Assembly: GCA_000507305.1 (NCBI GenBank)
Contig: DF239636.1
Span: 50,779-114,778, forward strand
DNA from: Breviolum minutum Mf 1.05b.01
Taxonomy: Eukaryota > Sar > Dinophyceae > Suessiales > Symbiodiniaceae
Length of the DNA stretch: 64,000 nucleotides
Direction: 5' to 3'
The translations under genes were made by a program, and so were the position numbers. The notes below the pieces were generated by a model, which did no database searches, was not told where the DNA came from, and saw only the letters and a program-made list of their open reading frames with translations. This document shows, piece by piece, positions 60,001 through 64,000 of the stretch. How positions within the stretch are numbered: position 1 is the first letter of the stretch; each line of letters begins with the position of its first letter.

Positions 60001-63000
60001 TTCAAGGGGTCACGTTTTCACCATCACAAAAAGGGCACAAAAGAATTGCCAGGCACAAAGAATTGCCAGGTGGTTTGGATTCCGATTGAATCCCCGTATG
60101 AAAGGGATTGTTAACTTGGGCGTAGCCCTAAAATCCCAAACCACCAACCGGCCCCAAACCGACAATTACCCTCCCTGAAACTAACAGCAAGTTCGCAGCT
60201 AAAAATAGGCATCCGCAATAGGAAGCCGGATCATATTCCAAGCATCCATTTCTTAGGGGGCAAACGGCTAGGCAATACATGTTAGTTTCGTTTCAGAAAC
60301 TCCCAGGTAACTAGGTGGTGGTTTCAAATATCTTTTATTTTCACCTCGAAAATTGGGGAAATCTTCCAATTTTGACTCATATTTTCCAAATGGGTTGGTT
60401 CAACCACCAACCAGATCAAGTTTCAATTGATGGGTTTGGAGTCCCTTTTTTGTTGATATGTATCACTTAAAGACCAGAACCATTTTCCGTTGATTTCTGA
60501 GGTGGTGGTCTATGAAGTTTCCACAGGTGAGAGGCTTCGACGTTTGGGAAGGCATAAGGATACGCCTTTAGCCTTAGGATTTTCACCCTCGGGTGAGTAC
60601 CTGGCTACTTGGACAATTAAGGACGCCGTTTTTTGGTGAAATCTGGGGGGTGATTGAAGGGTGATGTTTTTATTCATTCATATAGATCTTATATTATATA
60701 TATATGGGTGTATTCATTAGATATTTATTTATGAAAAATTGTGAATATATAGATTTTGCAAAAGCCAGAAGGAATCTTCAATAAGTGGCCCCCCAAAGCC
60801 AGAAGGAATCTTCAATAAGGGCCGGTTCTGGGGTACTGAATTTCATAACATGCCCCTATTGTCGATCACTTCTGCTCCCAGAAAGTTTCAACCCACAAAA
60901 TGGGGCTCTTTCCAGGATGATGTTTTGGGGAAAAATCACAGCCACTTCAGCCGAGGCCACCAAAAATTGATGGTTTAGTAAGGGACTCCTCCCTCAAATC
61001 ACCTTAATTCAGGTTTGGGAATTATAGCAAGTTGCCCAGATTTTCCCCCAAATGGTGGGAACATGAATTTTTCAGCAACTGATTTCTGTCGGTGGCCAGG
61101 TGTGAAGGTGATTCATGCTGCAGTCCATTTGGGAATACGGCTTTCAAAGCAATGTTTTTTTTTGGAGACCTTTTTTGGTTGTTCCAAAGGAATTGAAATT
61201 GGACTCCCAATTTGGTGTTTCATTAAATTGGGAGATTTGATGTTTGGATTTGTTTGGAAAGCTCAACTTATTTAGTTTTTGTTCACTGAATACCTGAAAC
61301 TCCTGAAACATGATGGAACCCTCGAATCATCTATCATAACCACAACCTTGTAAATCATTGGATCAACTACCAATCAAAGGATAAAATGTTTCTGGTGGAA
61401 TTTAGCTTCTGCAATCCAAATTCTGTCAGAAATCTGTCAGACATAATTGTCAATATTTACAGGGGTTTTCTGGAAGGTTGAACAAACATCACCTTAAAAA
61501 AGGGGGCCAGTAAAATGTTGTGCGTGTTTTTTTTTTCCATTTGTTTAACGGTTGCTGCTTCGGTTTTCAACGGGTGGGAGATTCATTGCTCAAACACGTT
61601 TATTTTTTTTTAAACGCATTGGCAGCAGGAAATCACCATCAATCATCAACAGCATCATTCCCTAAAAAAAAAGTGTTTGTTTAGTTGGTGTTTTTTTTTA
61701 CGTATCCTCCCACTGGAAATCACCATTTTGCACCACTATTCATTTCGGTAATTTTCAAATTTCTTGTCCAAGCGAATCAAAGAAAAGGTCTCAGCCGGTA
61801 TGGATCGAAAAGTCTTGATCTATTCTGCGACGGAGCACTTTGATGACATGCCTGTGGGTGACAAGGATGACGACGAGGAGAGTCGCTTGGTGACGAAACA
61901 AGTTGTTTGGCACATTGGAGCAATGAAAAAAAGGGCCCCTGGTTGTTTTAGGGTATATAGGGGATGAAAAAATACCCAGTTATATAGGGATTATAATAAA
62001 GCATTATAAGGATCCCTATTAACCAACCAGGATTCAATGGAAAGTAGGAGATGTACGAGGGTTTTTTGTTGGGTCGATCAACTCCGAATTTGTTGGGCCT
62101 GTGTTTTGGGATGGATTTATCAACCCATTAATAGATTTAATAGAGGTTTCTCTATTTATTGCAAGGATTCCTTATCAAGGATGGGATGACCATCACCAAT
62201 ATAAGGAATCTAGATAGGGAACATACAGGTTTTCGTGGTGCTTATTGAAAAGGGAAGGAGATTCCAAAGCACACAGGTGGAATGTCTTATGCCATGCAAC
62301 GCAACTTTTTTTTCTGGGAGCAAAACGTCATTGTGTGGGAACCCGAATCCGTATTTATCAAGATTGTGAGTATGAGTAAATATGAATATGTATTGGAGCT
62401 ACCCCTCCTTCTCAGTCAGAGTCCTTTATTTGCCACAGCTACTGGGGAAGAGAACCAATACGTATATGTATATATATATATATATATATACATATATGTA
62501 TATAATCAAAAATCATATCTGACATGGGTCTGGAGATTAAATCATTTGCCCAAAAAACAGTATATAAACATTTTTCAAAATTCTCCTCAGCAAATAATAA
62601 GTGAAAAAAAACACATGCTTTTTGTGCCTTCCTTGTTCCACCATGGGGAAAATTTCAATGGGGGAGAGCCCGGGAAAGAACTCTGAGGATTGCATTGGCT
62701 ACATGATCTTGAAGATCTTCGGGGTGGCACTCGCAATGCACCTTGGCTTGAGGAACGAACATTTTCATTTTTGATTTTTGTTTTTTTCATGTGATACCTT
62801 TGGAACATTCATTGGATTGGAGTTTTTTTTTTAAGACAGCTCAATTGGCTTACTGAATGGTTAGTGACTTATAGTGGGAAAAAATGGTTCGTGACCCATT
62901 TGATTCCATTTAGTGGTCATTGAGAGGGTTCAAAAAGATGCTGGGTAAACGTATATGGCTATAGCAATCCTATAATTCTCATTTTAAGTCATAGGAGGAG

Positions 63001-63870
63001 CTCTCTAATTGTTGGCAAGATATGAATTGCATCGGTCAATTTCAGTACGCAATGCCGGAATCGCAAATGTGTATACAAATGGTGGGCGTGTTTTTTTTTG
63101 CCATATATATATATATATGTATATGTTTACCGGAGGATGAAATTTTGTTTCACTCGGACAGCCAGCTCCCTCCACCTTTGTCATGTTCAAAACAAGAAAC
63201 CCTTCAGGTTGGCTACTTTGAAAGGAATCATGGAAACAGGTCCACATGTACATGAATAAATCAATGAATCAAATGCGTGTCCTTTTTTCGGATCCTAAAT
63301 GGCATATCTTGGGTTGTCCCCCTTCGCAGTAATAGTTGCAAAAGAAGGTTAATATTGTTGATGGTTCAAAAATCCTGCACCAGCTGAGGTTGGTAGTTTA
63401 TCAGTTTATCCCATTCTTTGCAAGGTTTTATAGATTTCTTCCATCAACAGTAGGAATCCCCTACTAGAAATGTAGAAATCCAGGTGGTGACGAGCCAGCA
63501 TCCTGTGAAGGGTTGTCCAACCCACGTTCTCGTGAAGCCAACCATCCAATTTACCCATCCAATGAGAACAAAAAATGAGACAGGATCAATTCAGGAAGGG
63601 CAGAAAGGACAGTCAAAATTTACAGTATAAAAGACCAGCAACAAAAAAATACTAGAAGAGTCGCTTGTAACACAGCTGTTTGTTTCCCTCTTTTCCCTGA
63701 GACTGGTGGGTTATGATCTGGATATCTCACGATATCTCGATCTTCCCGTGTTTTTTTTTTGTGCTGGTTCGACAGGCTGTTGAACGAGCCAGCTAAGGCT
63801 AGTGATCTCGCCAATCTTGCACGAAAATTGGTTTCTCGTCCCGCTGACTATTCAAACAAGTTGCAAAACA
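44609..63870 (+). CDS. Multi-exon WD40-repeat protein (continues past the window)
   Basis: A beta-propeller scaffold protein; partners unknown. Thirteen or more small exons carry WD40 units. Well placed: 44609-44670 ([20 protein letters not shown]), 46901-about 46940 (DGSILTWNL), 49026-about 49140 ([20 protein letters not shown], then KLWDV), 50900-about 51050, 52581-about 52680 ([23 protein letters not shown]), 54359-54411 ([15 protein letters not shown]), 55073-about 55155 ([14 protein letters not shown]), 56198-56265 ([18 protein letters not shown]), 57346-about 57410 ([11 protein letters not shown]), 58498-about 58565 ([13 protein letters not shown]), 60502-about 60590 ([24 protein letters not shown]), 61788-about 61900 ([14 protein letters not shown], then an acidic DKDDDEES loop), 62321-62365 ([10 protein letters not shown]) and 63776-about 63870 ([17 protein letters not shown]). 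Three joins are phase-checked: 44670/46901, 54411/55073, 56265/57346. At least eight blades are visible, so more than one propeller is likely. The start was not found and the 3' end is outside. Confidence 0.78.
45176..45309. mobile_element. Family A inverted-repeat element
   Basis: TACAAGGTGGGCCCCTACCA on the left is mirrored by TAGTAGGGGCCCACCTTGTA on the right; internal GGGTTATAACCCC and GGGGTTATAAC boxes pair. It lies in the first WD40 intron (44671-46900). Confidence 0.95.
45310..46640. other. Intron sequence without recognised content
   Basis: This part of the 2.2-kb intron 44671-46900 shows no coding motif, palindromic element or RNA gene that I can support. Confidence 0.5.
46722..46800. 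mobile_element. Family D element (right part)
   Basis: CACCCCGAAAATTGGGGAAG, then GATGAACCCATTTTGACTA, and the GGGTTGGTTCAACCACCAAC end. It lies 100 nt before the exon at 46901. Confidence 0.8.
46852..46882 (+). promoter_or_regulatory. Perfect 12-bp hairpin 18 nt before a 3' splice site
   Basis: GATGGCCATGGT (46852-46863), a 7-nt loop ACGCGTC, and ACCATGGCCATC (46871-46882). The acceptor CATCTCAG|GAT is at 46900. A role in splice-site choice is inference. Confidence 0.7.
47013..47132. repeat. Exact 60-bp tandem duplication
   Basis: Two identical 60-bp units starting at 47013 and 47073 (AGGATGACTATATGTACACA at each start). AT-rich sequence continues to about 47200. Confidence 0.95.
47452..47555. 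mobile_element. Family E element (diverged)
   Basis: CCTAGTTGTTTAGGGTATAT and AGGGGGATGAAATACTACAC at the left; TTAAACAACCAATA at the right. Confidence 0.65.
47733..47839. mobile_element. Family F inverted-repeat element
   Basis: ATGGGTGTTTCCAAAAAATAGG on the left pairs with TATTTTTGGAAACATCCAT on the right; centre ACCCCAAAATGGAT and TTAAAATGGATGATTTG as in 51583-51673. Confidence 0.9.
48272..48390. mobile_element. GGTGGTTTGGG inverted-repeat element, copy 1
   Basis: Left GGTTGGTGGTTTGGGATTCT, then AAGTAACAATCCCTTTCA, right CGGAATCCAAACCACCGGGC. The same boxes occur in inverted order at 60062-60165. Confidence 0.75.
48877..49001. mobile_element. Family B element 24 nt from a 3' splice site
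   Basis: ACTCTTGATGG at the left, CTAACCAGTTGATATGGTAA inside, GGGATTTCTGAAGCATCACC at the right. The WD40 exon begins at 49026. Confidence 0.75.
49533..49640. mobile_element. Family A element, truncated at the right
   Basis: GATGGGCCCCGTCACCAC and TTATAAATGAGGTGAGATAC at the left with paired GGTTATAACCCC / GGGGTTATAACC inside; the right GGGCCC end is missing. Confidence 0.7.
50018..50137. mobile_element. Family B inverted-repeat element
   Basis: TACTGTTAATGGTTCTGAGG on the left and TTCTGAACCATCAACAGTA on the right; internal CCAGTTGAGCTTGGTAGTTT and CATCCCAGGTGGTTG as in 43502-43609. Confidence 0.9.
51108..51202. mobile_element. Long near-perfect palindrome
   Basis: The left arm (51108-51149, beginning ACCCATACCATCC) and right arm (51165-51202, ending GGATGGTATGGGT) pair over 38 bp with one 4-nt bulge (GGTA) and a 15-nt loop. 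A partial relative lies at 59215-59290. Confidence 0.9.
51345..51460. mobile_element. Inverted-repeat element with ATCCATG ends
   Basis: AGATCCATGGGACTG at the left and CGTCCCATGGATCC at the right, with TTTACCTACATTT and ATGTAGG boxes that recall the 51108-51202 palindrome. Confidence 0.6.
51583..51673. mobile_element. Family F inverted-repeat element
   Basis: ATGGGTGTTTTCCTAAATGG on the left pairs with CCATTTAAGGAAACACCCAT on the right; GGTACCCCAAAATGGAT pairs in part with the central ATGGATGATTTGGGGGTACC. Confidence 0.95.
51942..52039. mobile_element. Family C inverted-repeat element (best copy)
   Basis: TATACCCTCCAGGAAACTAAC on the left pairs with TTAATCCCTGGAGGGTATA on the right. Centre: AAAATGGCATTTTGAAGATG and TTTTCCTTTTCCC. 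Confidence 0.95.
52711..52816. mobile_element. Family C-like inverted-repeat element
   Basis: ATACACCCCTGAAAATGAAC on the left pairs with GTTCATTTTCCGGGGTGTA on the right. It starts about 30 nt after the WD40 exon that begins at 52581. Confidence 0.85.
54811..54910. repeat. Triple GGGTAAAAAATCCTAGA repeat
   Basis: GGGTAAAAAATCCTAGA occurs at 54811, 54841 and 54891, with GATTATGGGAGG linkers, in the intron 54412-55072. Confidence 0.9.
55510..55575. repeat. Repeat shared with 59975-60035
   Basis: GAGGTCACCAACAACCTTT and GGTCACGTTTTCACCATC are shared between the two sites, separated by short variable sequence. Confidence 0.7.
55836..55992. mobile_element. Two overlapping or nested family D elements
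   Basis: CACCCCGAGAATTGGGGAAG then GATGAACCCATTTTGATGG, interrupted by GGTGGCAACTCAAA and a second CACCCCGAAGATTGGGGAAAAG block, ending GGGTTGGTGAATTCAACCACC. One copy appears to have inserted in, or duplicated beside, another. Confidence 0.75.
56042..56145. mobile_element. Family E inverted-repeat element before exon 56198
   Basis: CCTGGTTGATTGGGTTATAT on the left, AAACCAACCAGG at the right. The end continues GATTCAATGGAAA, as in the copy at 61938. It lies about 50-65 nt before the exon at 56198. Confidence 0.85.
56396..57102. repeat. GATA/GACA microsatellite with uncalled bases
   Basis: About 700 bp of (GATA)n, (GACA)n, (GATT)n and (GAT)n, all inside the WD40 intron 56266-57345. Bases 56837-56887 alternate real calls with N. 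The very long Ser-Ile-Tyr-Leu translations on the minus strand are artefacts of the repeat. Confidence 0.95.
57230..57300. mobile_element. Family C fragment (left end)
   Basis: TTACCCTCCCTGAAACGAACAG and AGCAAGTTTACCCTGCCG, then CACCATTTGGGAAGCCGG, closely matching 60167-60235. Confidence 0.65.
57438..57533. mobile_element. Family C inverted-repeat element
   Basis: CCAGGAAACTCACATATATTC on the left pairs with GGGGATATGTTAGTTTCCAGG on the right. Confidence 0.85.
58976..59087. mobile_element. Family C inverted-repeat element
   Basis: ATACCCCCCCGAAAACTAAA on the left, GTTAATTTTCAGGGCTGTAG on the right, with CCTGAAAAATGATGGTTGG inside. Confidence 0.85.
59215..59300. mobile_element. Relative of the 51108 palindrome
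   Basis: CATATCCATGTATGGTATATT and CACCTACATTTACCATAA, AATCAAGCA, then ATGTAGGTGTATATA; the right arm is shorter than in 51108-51202. Confidence 0.7.
59970..60036. repeat. Repeat shared with 55510-55575
   Basis: GAGGTCACCAACAACCTTTT and GGTCACGTTTTCACCATCAC shared with the earlier copy. Confidence 0.7.
60062..60165. mobile_element. GGTGGTTTGGG inverted-repeat element, copy 2 (opposite orientation)
   Basis: GGTGGTTTGGATTCCGATTG at the left, GAAAGGGATTGTTAACTTGG inside, AAATCCCAAACCACCAACCG at the right; the mirror order of 48272-48390. Confidence 0.8.
60167..60300. mobile_element. Family C element
   Basis: TTACCCTCCCTGAAACTAACAG on the left and CATGTTAGTTTCGTTTCAG on the right, with AGGAAGCCGGATCATATTCC inside. 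Confidence 0.75.
60313..60413. mobile_element. Family D inverted-repeat element
   Basis: AGGTGGTGGTTTCAAATATC on the left and ATGGGTTGGTTCAACCACC on the right, with ACCTCGAAAATTGGGGAAAT inside. It lies 88 nt before the exon at 60502. Confidence 0.85.
60660..61787. other. WD40 intron sequence with few recognisable features
   Basis: A TA tract at about 60690-60705 and a 20-bp direct repeat (AAAGCCAGAAGGAATCTTCA at about 60761 and 60796) are visible. A missing WD40 exon is expected in this interval because the donor near 60592 (GG|GTGAGTACC) and the acceptor at 61787 are in different phases; I could not find it. Confidence 0.45.
61938..62045. mobile_element. Family E inverted-repeat element
   Basis: CCTGGTTGTTTTAGGGTATAT at the left and TTAACCAACCAGG at the right, followed by GATTCAATGGAAA as at 56132. 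It starts soon after the WD40 exon that begins at 61788. Confidence 0.9.
62135..62225. mobile_element. Family G element (short copy)
   Basis: GATTTAATAGAGGTTTCTC, then AAGGATTCCTTATCAAGGATG, GGGATGACCATCACCAATAT and AAGGAATCTAGATAGGG, in the order of the other copies. Confidence 0.7.
62461..62500. repeat. TA microsatellite
   Basis: Pure TA core with TATG flanks, in a WD40-gene intron. Another lies at about 63102-63125. Confidence 0.85.
63353..63452. mobile_element. Family B inverted-repeat element
   Basis: TATTGTTGATGGTTCAAAAAT on the left, TTTCTTCCATCAACAGTA on the right, with GGTTGGTAGTTTATC and GCAAGGTTTTATA inside. Confidence 0.85.
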
Positions 63871-63879
63871 AAAATGGCA

Positions 63880-64000
63880 AACTCTCCCTGAAACTAACAG
63901 CTCGCCCCAGAAAAGTAGGGGTTGGAATCGGGTTGGAAGACTAATTCCTTTTGGGTTTCGGCCTATTTTCCAGGGCTACGTTAGGGAGTGTATTTTTTTC
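63880..64000. mobile_element. Family C element at the window edge
   Basis: CTCTCCCTGAAACTAACAGCTC on the left, CTACGTTAGGGAGTGTATT at the right, with GTTGGAAGACTAATTCC inside. It follows closely after the last WD40-gene exon. Confidence 0.75.

Noticed and set aside
35224..63870. One giant caspase-TSR-WD40 gene
   Set aside because: In-frame stops after the membrane span (37246) and at 38784, and 5.8 kb without clear exons before the first WD40 exon, make separate genes more likely. Kept as a finding only.
1..64000. tRNA, rRNA or other structured RNA genes
   Set aside because: I looked for tRNA-like arms and rRNA blocks and saw none I could support by eye; a covariance-model search would be needed to exclude small RNA genes.

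Overview
The window reads as nuclear DNA of a dinoflagellate (inference, about 0.75). It has no bacterial operon logic. Genes are cut into many short exons, and nearly every 3' splice site I could fix by protein homology and phase reads AG|G (for example exons starting at 18042, 19118, 20347, 24815, 25466, 33445, 46901, 54359, 55073, 56198 and 61788). AG followed by G at the acceptor is a known dinoflagellate habit. A DUF7869-type protein, a run of Gly-Lys repeats at a C-terminus, genes grouped by strand, and much simple-sequence and palindromic repeat DNA fit the same picture. Observed donors are GT.

Layout. From 0 to about 15.3 kb every supportable gene is on the minus strand: an unidentified gene (3545 down to 76), a DUF7869-type gene (9625 down to 4564), and a cytosine-C5 DNA methyltransferase (core 12802 down to 11693, with possible flanking exons from 15288 to about 10389). 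Introns there are short (102, 75 and perhaps 37 nt). A 1000-bp direct duplication around a single N at 6124 looks like two contig ends that overlap but were not merged.

A divergent strand switch lies between about 15.3 and 18.0 kb and holds a 5'-truncated reverse transcriptase-RNase H fragment (15795-16904).

From about 18 kb onward every supportable gene is on the plus strand: a fused PNPOx-like flavin / ferredoxin-reductase-type oxidoreductase spread over 15.5 kb (18042-33588), a caspase-like (C14) protease with a C-terminal membrane segment (35224-37248), a Cys-rich protein with a thrombospondin type-1 repeat (37667-38784), and a many-exon WD40 protein (44609 to beyond 63870). Introns here are 0.5-2 kb and full of short inverted-repeat elements in at least nine families, plus microsatellites and a 0.7-kb GATA/GACA tract containing uncalled bases.

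The genes do not form one evident pathway. The most interesting signal is the intronic swarm of palindromic MITE-like elements, several hugging splice sites, together with one intron bounded by an 18-bp direct repeat carrying AGGT. This suggests ongoing intron gain or invasion (introner-like behaviour). Exon models were built by eye from motifs and splice phase; many exon ends stay approximate.
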